This document shows positions 1 through 11,996 of a stretch of 64,000 bases of DNA, one piece after another. Source of the DNA: Earliella scabrosa (lineage: Eukaryota > Basidiomycota > Agaricomycetes > Polyporales > Polyporaceae); NCBI GenBank assembly GCA_022605405.1, contig JABYQQ010000010.1:310001-374000 (forward strand). Direction: 5' to 3'. A program made the translations under genes and the position numbers. The notes beneath the pieces are model-generated. The model did no database searches. It had not been told where the DNA came from and saw nothing but the letters and a program-made list of their open reading frames with translations. Numbering within the stretch: the stretch's first letter is position 1; each line of letters begins with the position of its first letter.

Positions 1-583
1 CCAAGGGGCTGACACTACGAGCAACATATATAGTCTCACTTGATAGTTCTTGAATTGATCTTTCGCATGTCAGCCGCGGAGGATTGCGAAGGGATGACGT
101 CCAGCTTGGCGGTGACCTCGAGATGTAGGACATGTACGGTCTGACCACGAGGACATACCAACGTTGACGACGACCACGACCTCCTACGTCTGGTACGAGA
201 CCGCTCCCGCGTGAGACGTCCAGGGTAGGAGACAGAGACCACTCAAGAGAGTTCGAACGTTCGCGACCCGCAGACATCAAACAGAGATATTGCAAAGCTT
301 CATCATCATGCAGGTAATAAAGTACAAGTCATGATCATGAACGCGCCCCTACTTCCTACGACTCGACCAATCAGTCCACACCAAACGACATGCATCTCTA
401 CCTGTCCACATTCCTTCCCGGGTCAGCCCATAACACCGACCCGGGTTTTGGGATCTAACGGCGTATTATCTACTGTATGCGAGGAAACCATGCGTTCCGA
501 GAGCGGAGGTGCGAAAAATGTACACGATGCGCGAAACCTACAATGTCTGAAAGGGAGAGCACGAAATAAGAGAACGTCGACAT
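1..583. other. Intergenic, left edge
   Basis: Sequence downstream of the minus-strand desaturase. Only short open frames occur, some of them antisense to the desaturase. I see no conserved protein, RNA gene or clear repeat here. Confidence 0.5.
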
Positions 584-2218
584 TTAACCCATCATGCCCT
601 CGTAGTCCGACGCTGCGGTCGACGAGGCATACGGGGACGCGAGCTCGGTATAGCGTGCCACCCGGAGACGTTGTGAGGGAGGGACAGTCTTGTCGTCGAG
701 AGCGTGCTGCATACCACCGTGGAGGACACCAACACGCATCATGGACAACAACTGTGCGAAGAGCAAGGTAAGTCAGATTAGGACAAGACTTGACAACAAC
801 AGGACGTACGTTGTGCGCAGCGTTTGAGTGATCGTAGACACCGCCGAAGAACGCAGTCGTCGCATCCTTGCCAATCATCTTAGCGATGAGATGACGACCA
901 CCAGGGTGCTCGTCCATGAAAGCGGCCACGTCGTGGATGAAGCCGGCGACGACGACGAGAGGACGCTTCAGCGACTGCTCTTGGAAGCTCTCCCAGTTGA
1001 TGACCGGAAGGTCGGTGCTGTCAGGGGCCCAGGTCAAGTGGTCCTGCTTCTCGCGGAGACGCTTGAGCTGCATCGTGAGCTGGCCCTTCTGGACTTCGTT
1101 GTCGGGGAAGACCTTGAGGTGGCTCGCGAGACCGAGTTTCGAGCAAACCCAGATGAACCACTTCGTCGGGTCGTACTGGTACCACTTGATGGCGTTACGG
1201 TAGTCCATGGGGAACTGATGGTGGAAGTTGTGGTAACCCTCGCCGATGGTGACAAACGCGGTGACCATATGGTCGCGGGGCGTGTGCTTGTCGTCGAATG
1301 GCGTCTCACCGAGCCAGTGCGCGAGCGAGTTAACGCAGAACGTCGACTATAGCAACCCTCAGTGAGCGCTCTGACGGATCGCAGTAAAATGTGACGTACG
1401 TGATGCACAAAGCAGAGACGCGCGGCACCAGCGTAGACATACCCTCCCCAGAGGTCGCCCCAACCGAAGTAGCAGACAAGGGTAGGGAAAATGAAGCCGC
1501 AGGTGAGGAGGAGGGTACGGTACCAGCGGTGCTGCCATCTCACGACCTCGTTCCTGCTCAAGTCGCTGACATCCGCGACACCAGGCTTGCGGCGGGGCTT
1601 GACGAGCATCCAACCAACGTGCGACCACCAAAAGCCTTCATGCGCGTTGTAGGGGTCGAGCGGAGTGTCGGTGTAACGGTGGTGAGCGCGGTGGCCACGC
1701 GACCACCACTTGATCGAGCCTTCAACCGCGCCAGCGCCCGCAAGTGCGAGGAAGTACTGGAGAGGCTTCGACGCGTTGTAGGAACGGTGCGCCCAGAGGC
1801 GGTGGTAGCCAGCAGTGATACCTGCGGCACAAACATTCAATATATGCGCCACTCAATCGAGAAGACGGGATGAACACTCACCAAGACCGGTGACGAAGTA
1901 GTAGAACACGCTGAAGACGGCTGTCTGCCAGCGAAGCGGCACGTGAAGAGCACCATAAATGGCAATGGCAGGGGTGATGGTGAGAACGGCGAGAGAAAGG
2001 TAGTTGAGCTCCTTCCACCAGTTGTCCCAGGTGATCGGAGGGCGAGCCTGCTGGTTCTTGAGGGTCCAGGAGACGTAGTTGTCCGGGATGTTCAGGTCAA
2101 TGGGGACATCGGACTTGTCGCCCTTGGACACGCCCGCGTCCTGCGGAGGAGTCATGGGAGGGGTGAGGGTGGTGGCCTCTTTGGTGGGCGTCGTACGGGA
2201 GGTAACGACGGTGGACAT
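584..2218 (-). CDS. OLE1: Delta-9 fatty-acid (stearoyl-CoA) desaturase with C-terminal cytochrome b5 domain
   Basis: An ER membrane enzyme that puts the first cis double bond into stearoyl- and palmitoyl-CoA, using electrons delivered by its own cytochrome b5 domain. Spliced model, minus strand: exons 1882-2218, 1400-1821, 810-1346 and 584-751, giving 487 aa. The three di-iron histidine boxes are HRLWAH at about residue 119, HRAHH at 156-160 and HNFHH at 292-296. Hydrophobic segments sit before the first box and between the second and third. The b5 domain near the C-terminus keeps the heme-ligand motif HPGG. The start is chosen at the first Met, with a Ser/Thr/Pro-rich tail of about 40 residues ahead of the conserved region. 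All introns are GT-AG. A TATA-like box lies 59 nt upstream. A shorter paralogue sits at 31.0-32.5 kb. Family assignment is very sure. Confidence 0.95.
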
Positions 2219-4639
2219 GATTGTCGAAGAGGGAGGAGAGGAGGGGGCGGGGAATGCGGTCTGCCATCGCTAAGACTTATATACGCCGTACTTTTCGTTG
2301 GGGTGCTGGACCTTCTCGCGTCAATGGAGGACCCCGGCTTTCCCCGGAACCCCACAACTCCTCCCAATCGGGGTGGATGTTCCGGCTCTCTTGGCCCATA
2401 GCCACCTCTAGCATGTCGGATATGTTCAAGCGCAGTTCCCTCTCGTGCTCCACGTCGCTGCCTGCGAGAAAGAGCCACGCAGGGAGCCCACCGTCGACGG
2501 AAATAGCTTCCGGGATTCGCATGCGGTTCTCGGGTCCTGGTGTCCACGTCCACAAGCGCCCATGCCATTCATCTTACGCCCCAGCATGTTGCGGGCGTCG
2601 GATTGTACGCGACTTGTTTCTGGTAAGCTCTCGAGCGCGTCCGGGCGAGCTCCAGATGAGTCTGAGGTCCTCCGACATCCGCGCCTTCAAGCCACATACA
2701 CGGACAACGTTCTGCATTTCCTGCGCGTCGCGCACGTGACCGAGACAATCCGTTGGGGTTCGGCGGTCGCTCTCAGCGGAGCTCAGCGGCCGGTTGAACC
2801 GGACACCCACCTTCGCTCGCGGGGGTGTCTCTCGATCTCTGCACGAAAACGCGTCAACGTGATTTCGATCTCCCTCCGTTGTCAAGCGTTGATATCACAG
2901 GTATCTCGCACAGGAATTTTGGGGATGTTCGCTGGCGGTTGGCGTGTGCATGGTACGCGGCGTCTGTTATACGTCTCATGACGTCACTCAATCTTGCTGA
3001 ATCTCAGACTCTCATACGCTGATCGCCCGTTGTCGCGTGCTGTCCATCCAGTCAAGGACCCAGCCCACACTAGCAGTGACCAGCCTTAACTTAAACCCCA
3101 CGCTGCGGGCAGACTGATCACGAAACACCTCAAAGTCCCACTGAACACGCGCCCGGGAACGTTTCGTGCGCCGTGTGCTTCATACGACATACTGATCGTA
3201 CGTATGTACCGTTTTCTGTGTGGCCGCGCACTGGCAGGACATGGAGAGATGTCTGTGTCAACGTATAGCCTTCCACTGCGATACCAGCCCACCGTGCCAG
3301 CCCACTCCGCTTAGCCACAGCTTCGCCTTACCTTCCGATCACACCGACGTGAGGCCCGATCCATTAACCGGTGTACTTACTGACTGGTGTTAGCCATGCA
3401 CCTGTCCAGGATCGATCTCCCGTTGACCGAATAAGAAACCGACAGTCAAGTTGATCGGGAGTCGGGACGACTTGTTCGTACCGGTGTTGTCCCAGCTCAG
3501 GCCGCGCCGGTGAGTACAGCCCTCACTGCACTCGGCGCGTTAACGTTGGGGTTGACCTCGTTGTGAGATGTGTTGTTGTGGTGATCCCCAATCGTTGGAT
3601 ATTTTGGGGATCGTCTGTACTCAAGCTTGGCAAGTGTCAGAAGCGTCCCTTGTGATTTTTGTACACGGTATCCGGTACTTACTCGGCTACAGTGGCTATT
3701 CGGACCTTCGCGAAGCCCAATGCAAGGCGGCGAGTCCCTCCAGGGCGTTCACCGAGCCAGCCCCGAACGTCTGCCACAAGACACCGGTCACGACTGCAAT
3801 GCGCTTACGGCCGTCGACAGATAGCACGACGGCGCCGGGCATGTTCAGCTGGGTGTTTGTCAGGTGGCTAACCCACTGTCCGCTCGTTGGCCTTATATTC
3901 GCAGCAGCAGGAGTACACGCGTGTACCGCACGCATCTCAGCTCTCGTGGGCTCCCCCGGAACGATCTCCTATGCATGACGCATGACGCGTTGAGCACGGG
4001 TACACAGCACCTCGATCACCCCAGCCAGGAGGTGGCTAACACGTCTCCGATCGCGAACAAGGACAGACAAGGACCTGCCCCATACCCCACGATCTGCAGC
4101 GGCCAAATCGAGCTATCCTCGATCGACTGGCTTTTAGCCCCTGTGGCCCACAGCAGCAGCCTCCGATCCACACCAGGCCTCAAATTCGGAGACAGCGGCC
4201 TCACCTCGATCGCGACACGCCGTCAAACAGCATGACCGAGTTCTCCTCGGAGCCGATCTAGCACCCGTGCGTAGCTCACCGCATCCCGAGAACCGGACGG
4301 GAATTCAGAAGAGTCCTCATATGGCGTCTTCGGGAGTACGGCGAGGACGGGTGACGATGGGGCAGGGGCGGGTGCGGGAGCAGGAACCTCTTCGAGTACG
4401 TGTGCACGATCTCATTTACGTTCCGATGCGCAGTCGGCGTCGGTCCATGCAATTCGATAGTCCTTCTGTGTCGCATTCTCCTTGAGTTCAACGAGCCCTC
4501 GTGGAAGCCGCGAACACGCCCAGGCCTGTGTTCGAAATAATACTAGCTCACGATCGTCACTCGGTCGAGTACTAGAGCATGCAACCGTCTAGACGACCTT
4601 CACCTGAACTTGAACGTAGCACCGGTGCTCTGGTGCCGG
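2219..4639. other. Intergenic, 2.4 kb
   Basis: Apart from the desaturase promoter and the tandem repeat at 4530-4758, I see nothing that looks coding. The open frames are short, show no recognisable protein and often overlap on both strands. The region ends at the outer edge of the left arm of the inverted duplication. Confidence 0.45.
2277..2284 (-). promoter_or_regulatory. TATA-like box of the desaturase gene
   Basis: On the minus strand this reads TATATAAG, 59 nt upstream of the chosen start codon of the desaturase. Position and sequence suit a core promoter for a strongly expressed housekeeping gene. This is inferred from sequence only. Confidence 0.5.
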
Positions 4640-4758
4640 TACTAGACAAGGTTGCAAATGCCGCAAGTCAAGCACACACCGTTTCCCAACACCATCATGA
4701 TATTATGCTAGCTTACGATCGTCACAGAGGTTCCGGTCGACTACTAAAACATGCAACC
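4530..4758. repeat. Degenerate direct repeat at outer edge of the left duplication arm
   Basis: Two related stretches of about 60 nt, near 4530-4587 and 4700-4758, each run from a GCTAG-containing AT-rich part through CGATCGTCAC and a GGTCGA core to ATGCAACC. They are spaced about 172 nt apart. Only the inner one has a counterpart in the right arm near 22.80-22.87 kb. The copies are diverged. Confidence 0.6.
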
Positions 4759-5119
4759 ACGAAGATGTTCTAACCGTCTGCAAAGGCTCTCGGCACGGCC
4801 GATCACCACAGCGAGGTCACGAGGACACTCGAAGGTTCACAGAGGTTAAGAGGGGAGAAAAGGAGAAGGGATCTTGACCGCTGCGAGCTGCGGCCGGTTC
4901 GACCGTCGCGAGGACTGTAGCAACCAACTCGACCGTCGTCGGCAGCGGAGCCTACTGAATGAGAGCTTGGAGGGAAGAGCTTGGTTGGGACGTGATGGCG
5001 ATGGTGAAGGGATGGAGGGGCGACTGGAGCCTGGCAGAGGGAGGGCTTCACAATAGCAGATGTCGAGCAGGTGAGTCTCAGGCTTGCCGATGGGCGAAGG
5101 CGAGCCAGGAGTACGTCGA

Positions 5120-5560
5120 GTGCGACATCGGAAGCACTGCCGAGGCAATTGTCGAGGACCGTGTCGCGGAAGCGCTGGGAGCCGGTTCCGGGACGAGAGA
5201 CGTCGCGATAAGAGCATCACGACCGACGATGTCGAGAGGCCTGTCACTCGCAACCTTGTCGAGGCGAGTACAGAGGGTCTACTGGTGCGACATCGGAGAA
5301 CCGCTGGGCTGAACATCGAGGTGGGTGTTCTGCAAGCGGTGATTGCGACGTTGGAAGGGGCAAACGTCGAGGGCCAGGTCGCGGGAGTGCTGTATCTTGC
5401 GTGTAGTTGGACCAGAGTCTTCGCAAGAAGAGCATCGCGACCGAGGATGTCGGGAGATCGGTCACTCGTTGCTTGTCGAGAGCGAGCGAAAAGACATCGA
5501 GAGGACCGCCGAGCTGAACAACGAGGTGCATGTTCCGCGGGCGGCGAGGTGCGAGTTGTC
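5120..5560 (-). repeat. Degenerate ~0.2 kb tandem repeat, left arm
   Basis: Two diverged units of roughly 200-220 nt share blocks such as CGACATGGTCCTCGAC and GTCGCGATGCTC on the minus strand. Minus-strand open frames run across both units, so the repeat could be coding. The order of blocks matches the repeat in the right arm at 22030-22450. No product is recognised. Confidence 0.5.
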
Positions 5561-6654
5561 CAGGAGGAAGAGAGAACATCGCGTGATCGAGGGTCGATGT
5601 CGACGAGTCTGACTTGCCAGGGATCGAGAGGGCGTTCACATTACTCAGGTTGAGATCGACATCGAGGGTGATGAGAGCGCTGCGACTTGCGGGCGTCCAG
5701 AGCTTGACCAGGAAGACCACAAGCGCAAACACGTATCGAGGGGGTTGCGACTGCCGCCGGTGAGAACGAGGCTGAGAGCGTCGCCCGCTCAAGACTAGGA
5801 GCACCGCAGGAACGGCGGTAACCTATATGCTAGATGTGAACATGCGCGAAGGGATTGAGTGTATGAGAGACTCACCAGTTGAGGGAACGAGGACGAAGGA
5901 CGACACCTCGGCGGCCAGAATTGGGTGGCCGTCTGGGGTGTCGAAGGAACCTTCGACGCGATGGAGGGAGCTCACGAAGAGGATCGCATCGAGAGCGCTG
6001 CGTGATACATACGCATGTCAGGTGCTGTAAACGGATCGGAGACGCATAGGGAGACTTACCAGATGAACGAATCGGGGACTGGGGGAACTCGACTGCAGTG
6101 GTTGGGTGCGAGTCGATGACGTCGAAGAGCGCGCCAGGAGCGGTGTCCACAGGACCAGGAACGAGCGGAGAGAGGATAGCGAGAGCAGACCCAGAGCAGA
6201 CCGAGAGCGAGTCGAAAACACTTGCGAATATAACCGTTGAGAGCATGTCGATAGCGATGTCGATAACACGATGATTGATGAGAGCGAGAGCGGCGAGTCT
6301 GAAAGAAGGGGGTCGGCGGGTTGGAAGAGTTGAGGGTGATGTGGCGAGATTATTGCGATAGAGTATGTGACCAAGATACCGAGATAGATGTCGTCCAGAT
6401 AAAGCACGTCGAGAGATCGTAGGCGGAGAGATGGTGCAGCGAGGCGGGATAGGGACCTAGTCGAGAGCTTGCTGGAGAACCGAGAGCGCCGAAATTGGAA
6501 AAGACCAAGAGAAAACAGTCGGCGCGTTGCGAGAAAAATGTAGGAAAAGATGCCGAAGGCAGGTGCTCCGAGCCTGGCACCTCAGCCTCTGTCGATAGTC
6601 GTAGCCAGTGTAGCCGTTGAAGTCGTCCTTCGTTGCCAGGACCGTGCGCGGGGG
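5561..6654 (-). other. Conserved downstream half of left arm, possible second gene
   Basis: Sequence rich in TCGAC and CTCTCG between the acidic-repeat gene and the tandem repeat. A minus-strand frame starting near 6246 encodes a hydrophobic stretch, and the equivalent plus-strand frame starts at 21348 in the right arm. Good GT-AG pairs suggest introns, but I could not join exons into one convincing protein in both copies, so no CDS is called. Confidence 0.35.
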
Positions 6655-8354
6655 TTAGGTTGATATCGGAGAGAGGAAAGACGTCGTGAGTCCGCCCGTC
6701 CGGATCTGACCGAGCAGGATAGCCTCCTCCTCCTCAAGCTCGTCCAGCAGCCTGCTAAGATCTACAGACTCCGAGTCTTCGCTGGTCTCACTCGAGTCAT
6801 TGTACGAAAGCCACGCTTCCTCCTCCGCATCCAGCTCGTCCAGAATGCAGGTGTAAGCGACCTCCTGTGGACGTCGTCGCGTGTCTTCGAAAGAGACCCA
6901 TGCAGCTTCCTCGGCTTCGAGCTCGTCCAGGATGCTCATCGTCGACGAGCTCTGTCGGCTAGCTGGAATGGCCTCCACACGGTCCTTGTCTCCGTGCTGG
7001 GGAAGCCCAAGGCCCAAGCCGACACTCTTTGCACCGAGGCCCGCCGCCTGCCGTCTCTCCCGGATCGTCGCTCCCCTGCCGTTGCTGGTGGTGGAACAGC
7101 TCCCCGACAACTGCAGCTTGAACGGCTTCCCCGTCACCTTCGACATCCCGAGGTCCTTGTCGTCCTCCTCCCGCTGGAGGGGAGCGTTGAAGCTCGGTGG
7201 AGGGACCTTCAGGTAGTCCATCCCCGCGAAGCTCGGCAGTGTCGGGAAGTAGAAGCTCGCATCCGTCGCGAGGTGAGCGGTGCTGAACGAGCACGACAGC
7301 GTCGCCATCGACCCAAGGGGAAGCTGAGCAGCCAGAGGCGGCGTCTCGAGGGGAGGGCTGTCGATCGAGGGCGACGATGCCTCGGACTCGCGGTCCATGT
7401 CGAGCTCAGGCGTGTCCATCGCCATCGAGTACACGCTGTACTCCGACTCCGAGTCGAAGGAGTGGAAGACCTCCTCGTGGTCGCCATCGAACGAGTCTTC
7501 GCTGTAGATGCTCGCCAGACTCTCCTCGGTCGGGAGCCCCAGAAGGTCGTCCTCGGGACGCGGAGGGACGACGACGATCTCGGGGATGGCCATCACTGGG
7601 GTAGTGGTCGACACCGAGGACGCGGCGACGAGCCCAGTCTCAGGCACGTAGATGCTCCACTCCTTCGTGGCTTGCTCCCGGATCGCAGGGAGGTGAGGGC
7701 GGACCCACTCGGGGTAGCTGAGCGTCGAGTCGGGGTTGACCTCGCTCGTGGCCTCGGTGAGACCTGCGGTGGCCTCGATGTCTTCCACCTCCTTCTTCGA
7801 CGACTTGTCTGCGGTCTTCCGCGTGACGGGGGCAAGCATCGTGCGCTAGTGCGGGTCAGTACTGCGCACACAGTCAGGAAGGAAGTGCGGCTAACCTTGA
7901 GCTTGCCAGCGTCGGGCAAGGGAAGCTGGCCGATGGCCTTGCAAAGGACCGAGTCCCGAAGGCGCGACGACGCCGAGATCCTGACGTGCGCCGCAGGAAG
8001 AGGGAGCTCACCCGCGACCTTCGCTGACCCCGACATGATTGCAGCCGCAATCAGCCCTGACGACTGCAGCTGTCTGCCTCCCGTCCTAAACTGCGGAAGG
8101 TCGAGGAGGCATTGGCCACTGGTGAAGGTGGCGACCTGGGCTTGACTCTCGAGGTCGAGCTTGTGTGTGAGCCGGAGCTGGGCTTGGAGTCGTCGGTGGT
8201 TGCGGTGGATGAGCACGACGACTGTGCTGAAGCCGATAGCGACGGCTGCGATTGCGGCGAGGCCGACCCAGTTGATGTGGGGGCTTGAGGTCGGCTCTGG
8301 GATGGAGGCCATGCTGATTGCGGCTAGTGGCTTGAATATCGGTGTGGGTGGCAT
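6655..8354 (-). CDS. Unrecognised single-TM protein with three acidic C-terminal repeats (left-arm copy)
   Basis: I do not recognise this family. Two exons, 7896-8354 and 6655-7845, joined by a GT-AG intron, give 549 aa. Near the N-terminus (residues about 28-48) is one hydrophobic segment followed by a basic stretch, as in a membrane anchor. The middle is Ser/Pro/acid-rich and low in complexity. The C-terminus holds three units built on I-L-D-E-L-E-A-E-E-x-A-W, each followed by an aromatic or hydrophobic residue. The intact frame, conserved intron and near-identical copy at 19242-20950 argue that it is a real protein. Differences between copies are mostly substitutions and short in-frame indels, including a four-residue gap in the acidic middle. 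The acidic repeats could bind a partner as short amphipathic helices; that is a guess. Confidence 0.75.
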
Positions 8355-8567
8355 CGTAGGCGGACGAAGGGTTGAAGGTTGAATGAGCAGGAAAGCAAGG
8401 ACGACGGGGTCCCGAAAGCAAGGACGAAAGCAAGAGGAGAGCGGAGGAGGACCAGGAATCGTCCTGGACGGCCTCTTATCCTCTCGGGTCGAGGTCAGCC
8501 TCTGGCGAGGCCCGACGATCCCGACGTCCCGTTAGTGATCGAGGCTTGCTGTCGATCGCGACGTTAC

Positions 8568-10134
8568 TCGGCTGCGAGTCCAACGTTCCAGTCTGGCATT
8601 CATGCGTATCCTACGCAGATCCAACCCAGCCATGTTCAGCTCCATTGTTCCACGTTCTGGTCGTACCGTGGGCCAGACGGATGAATGCGTTTCTTACCTT
8701 CGGCGTATGGTCCATTCTCGTCCGACTGGGAGCATGGTAAGTGCATGTCATGTCATTGAGCGTCTGCTATCCTGCGTTGCACAGGTTGAGCTCCGCAAAA
8801 CCAATGAATAGGACAGCGCATCTACGGGTGCACTCTATAACGCTCTAGATACACGTGGAGCATATTCTGAAACTTGCGCCCGTTCGGCGGAGGCCCTTGA
8901 CCGCCATGCAATAGCTCATGTGCAACATGTAGAGCTGCTCACCTTTCGACTTTCAGGAACCCTGTTCAGGCCCAGCTATTCGGCGGTGTTCCTCCATCTA
9001 TGAAAAATATGATTAGCTTTCAGGATATCATAACGGTGACTTCGAAGCATGTGAACACCGATTGACATCCCGTGGTGTGCACTCAGCTTTCCGTTCTTTG
9101 CCTGACCCATTGAACGGTTCCGTGCCCTCAGAGGACGAGGAGGGACCTGAACAACGGGGCTGGCAAATGTCTCACAGAGGCGATACCTCTCGACCTTCTT
9201 CGAGTTGACATCATGGATCTGTATGATGGAGACAGACTCACGTTTGCCCGGTATCACAAATCCACCCCGTTCCGAACCCCCTCGTTCGGCCTCACAAGGA
9301 AGTCGGGCTGGACAATGCGCATGATGCATCTTTAAACGTCCAACATGTGCGGTGTAGAGGGACGGTTCAGGGATGTTGGTTGCGACAATAAGTGTCTTCG
9401 TGAAGGCCACATTGAAGGATCGTATCACAGAAGTCGGAAAGGAGATCAGGAGAAGATACGTGGAATGAAGCACCTATCTTTCCCGACCTCGGGAAGAGCA
9501 CCTTCTGTGGCGGCACAGCTGGTGGTCAGACGGGTTGCTAGGGGGATAATGGTGGAAGTCTGGTTCGAAGGGTCGATGTTCATATGCGGTGACTGCGTGT
9601 GAGTCGCAGACAGCACGTACGATGACAGTCTTGGGCGAACCGAGTATCGGTAGAGCTCATTTCTGAGTAAGATAGCTGCTCGTTGACGAGCGAGACAGGT
9701 GTCCATAGAGCAAGGCCAGGTACGAGGTCTCCGTCGGAGGAGTCAAGTCGCAGTGGATGTAGGACCGACACTGGCTAAGGCGCCAGAGTCACGCGCGTCA
9801 CGCCTGGTACCATGAGCGCTAGCAACGGTGATCGCGGCATCTTGCCTTCCCATCCTGTGGTCCGGCTCAGGTTCGCGATGCAGCTGCCATTAACGCTTGT
9901 TCTCACTCGTGCCTTGCATCCCCAACTGCATCTCCTTGGGCTTCCCGGGATCTTATAAGTCATACCCACCTCGAAGATGCCTGCCCTGCCCCGGCCTACG
10001 CTCAGCTTTCGAGCTCCCCATCCACCCTCAACGCGAGGTTCGCCTCGCACCCTTCCGGCTCTTCCGTAGATACCCTACTCTCCGGCATCAGCGCAGGGCG
10101 TTGAAGCTGCTGGCTTCATTCGTTACATTTAGAC
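8568..10134. other. Intergenic, 1.6 kb
   Basis: Lies between the inner edge of the left arm and the GPCR-like gene. A 165-codon minus-strand open frame at 8976-9473 has no recognisable features and no plausible splice extension. Nothing else is seen apart from a TATAAG-like string near 9953, about 180 nt before the GPCR start. Confidence 0.4.
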
Positions 10135-11996
10135 ATGTCTGCCTATGAGTATGTTCCGGCAGCGTATGGTTCTGCTGAAGTAGCCGGTGTGGCGGTAAGT
10201 TTTCCCGAGCAATCTGAGACATGGCGAGGTTAACTCCTGACATTCGAATAGGTACTTGTGGTTGCTGGTGCACTATCTCTGGTCGCGGTCATTCCAGTGC
10301 TTGCGGTGAGCCGCGATCCTTTCCTTTGCCTTCACCATCGTACGCGTGCTCATCAGCTTCATCTCAAACCTCCTAGGTGCTCCGGTGGTATGGCCCAAAG
10401 CTGAGCAACACCCACCTCATGCCTTTCTTTGTCTCCCTGCTGGTCTCGAATGTCCTTCAAGCAATCGGTACCCTCTTGAACATTAAATGGGTCAATGATC
10501 GCACCGTCTCTGAAGGGCAACTCTGCACGGTGCAAGGTGGCATCAAACAGGCCGGGAACCTCGGTATGGCTCTTTGGTACGTGTTCATCCTGCGCCGTAA
10601 TCTTGTGTGCATAATCTTGTGCGCACTCTGTCATGAGAATTTGTGGACGTGCGCCTGCTGAGGGCGACTTTGAAGCTGGTTCTATGCTCTCACGCTACCA
10701 AACCTATGCACGTCGTTGCGAGATGTTCCTAGACGTATATACCGCCCACTGATGTCTCCGGCATTATCAGTGTGGCGACGGTACATTGCATGATCGCGGG
10801 GAACTTGTCACGTCCCGCAACAGCGCGCAGTGCTGACATCCCGCGCCTTGTCCATGAATTACGTTGCACCCGCTGATGACTGGGGCCATATACTGATCTT
10901 TTGTCAGGTCTTTCGCGTTGTCCCTTCATGTCTTCATGGTCCTCTTTGTCCGTCGTGCGACCCTCTCGGCACTGCAGTCTTGGCTGCTGCTTGCCGCCGG
11001 ATGGGCCTTGGTAGCGTTCACGGTCGCCATCGGCCCATCAGTTATCCAGAAGACCAACCTGGGTCCCTACTTTGGACCAACCGGATTCTGGTATGTACTC
11101 TCCGATAGTCGAAAACTGGTCGGAGAGCTCTAACACACCTCCAGGTGCTGGATCACGCGCGACTACCCTTTAGAGCAGTTCTACCTTGAATACTTCTTTG
11201 TTCGTCCGTTCCTTGCAGTTGCACGTAGATGAAGGTCTGATCATCCCCATTTTCAGGAGTTCGTTTCCGCAGGGCTATCTTTCGTGCTATATACGGCGAT
11301 CCTCCTCCGCGTCCGTGGCAACCTCGTCAGGACTAGTGGTCGGTGGCAGCTGCGCTTCGTTCCCCATGGCGAACGGTGGAGGCTGGCGATCCGGCGCGAT
11401 GTCGTTGACAGCCAGATGATGAGTGTTGCCGCGCGTATGGTTTGGTGCGTAGCCGTCCATTCTTTTAATGTCTGGTATCCCAACGTAAACTCACAACGCG
11501 CAACAGGTATCCAGTTGCATACACCATCCTCCTTCTACCCGTCACAATCGCTCGGTTTGTCGAGTTCAGCGGGAGGGACGTGCCTTTCCGCGCGACGATC
11601 TTCGCCGACTTCGTCTTCAACCTTCAGGGCGTCGTCAACGTCGCACTCCTCCTTGCGACGCGTCGCTTTGTTCCAGACACCGCGGCGCTCCCGCTGTTCG
11701 AGAAGCGGAAGCATGTGAGCATGTCGAGCCCCGAGGCGTACGGTATCACTCCGTTCGTGCTGCCTCCGCGGGATGCTGGAGAAGCTGAGAAAGGCGACAT
11801 GTCGGCCAATGGCGCCCGTAGGGAAGACGTCGCGCAAGAACAGCAGACCAGCGCAGGGAACGTAGAGGACCCTGCGGCACCAAGCTCCGCGCAACGGGCG
11901 GGCGCGCCGGGACTGTCGCGCTCGAACTCGACGTCATCGACATCTTCGACATCCTCGGCGGACTCGCAGACGCCATTCATTCTGCACATTCGCTGA
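10135..11996 (+). CDS. Seven-TM receptor of the Git3/cAMP-receptor-like GPCR type
   Basis: A putative plasma-membrane receptor coupled to heterotrimeric G protein. Exons 10135-10194, 10252-10305, 10377-10576, 10908-11090, 11145-11199, 11257-11444 and 11507-11996 give 409 aa. Seven hydrophobic segments are spread over residues about 20-290. Typical motifs are a Trp-Cys-Trp-Ile after TM4 and Tyr-Pro-Val-Ala-Tyr at the start of TM6, as in fungal glucose/cAMP-receptor-like proteins. The cytoplasmic tail of about 110 residues ends in a Ser/Thr-rich run that could be phosphorylated. Intron 3 is unusually long (331 nt) and intron 5 uses a weak GTTCGT donor, so those junctions are the least sure. A Galpha gene follows 3.7 kb downstream on the same strand. 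The ligand is unknown. Confidence 0.75.

Larger units (their letters stand above)
4640..8567 (-). repeat. Left arm of a ~3.9 kb inverted segmental duplication
   Basis: Read on the minus strand, this segment matches 19030-22925 read on the plus strand, from shared AACGTCG-type sequence near 8567 to the CATGATGGTGTTGGG stretch near 4690. It contains the promoter, both exons and about 2 kb of downstream sequence of the acidic-repeat gene. Similarity is high throughout by eye, with small indels. No transposase, reverse transcriptase or long terminal repeat was seen, so it looks like a segmental duplication of a gene rather than a known transposon class. Confidence 0.85.

Noticed and set aside
828..1352. 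Plus-strand open frame of 174 codons
   Set aside because: It lies antisense to the well-supported desaturase exons; its openness follows from the codon pattern of the real gene.
8976..9473. Minus-strand open frame of 165 codons
   Set aside because: No membrane, signal or domain features and no conserved splice context; treated as chance.
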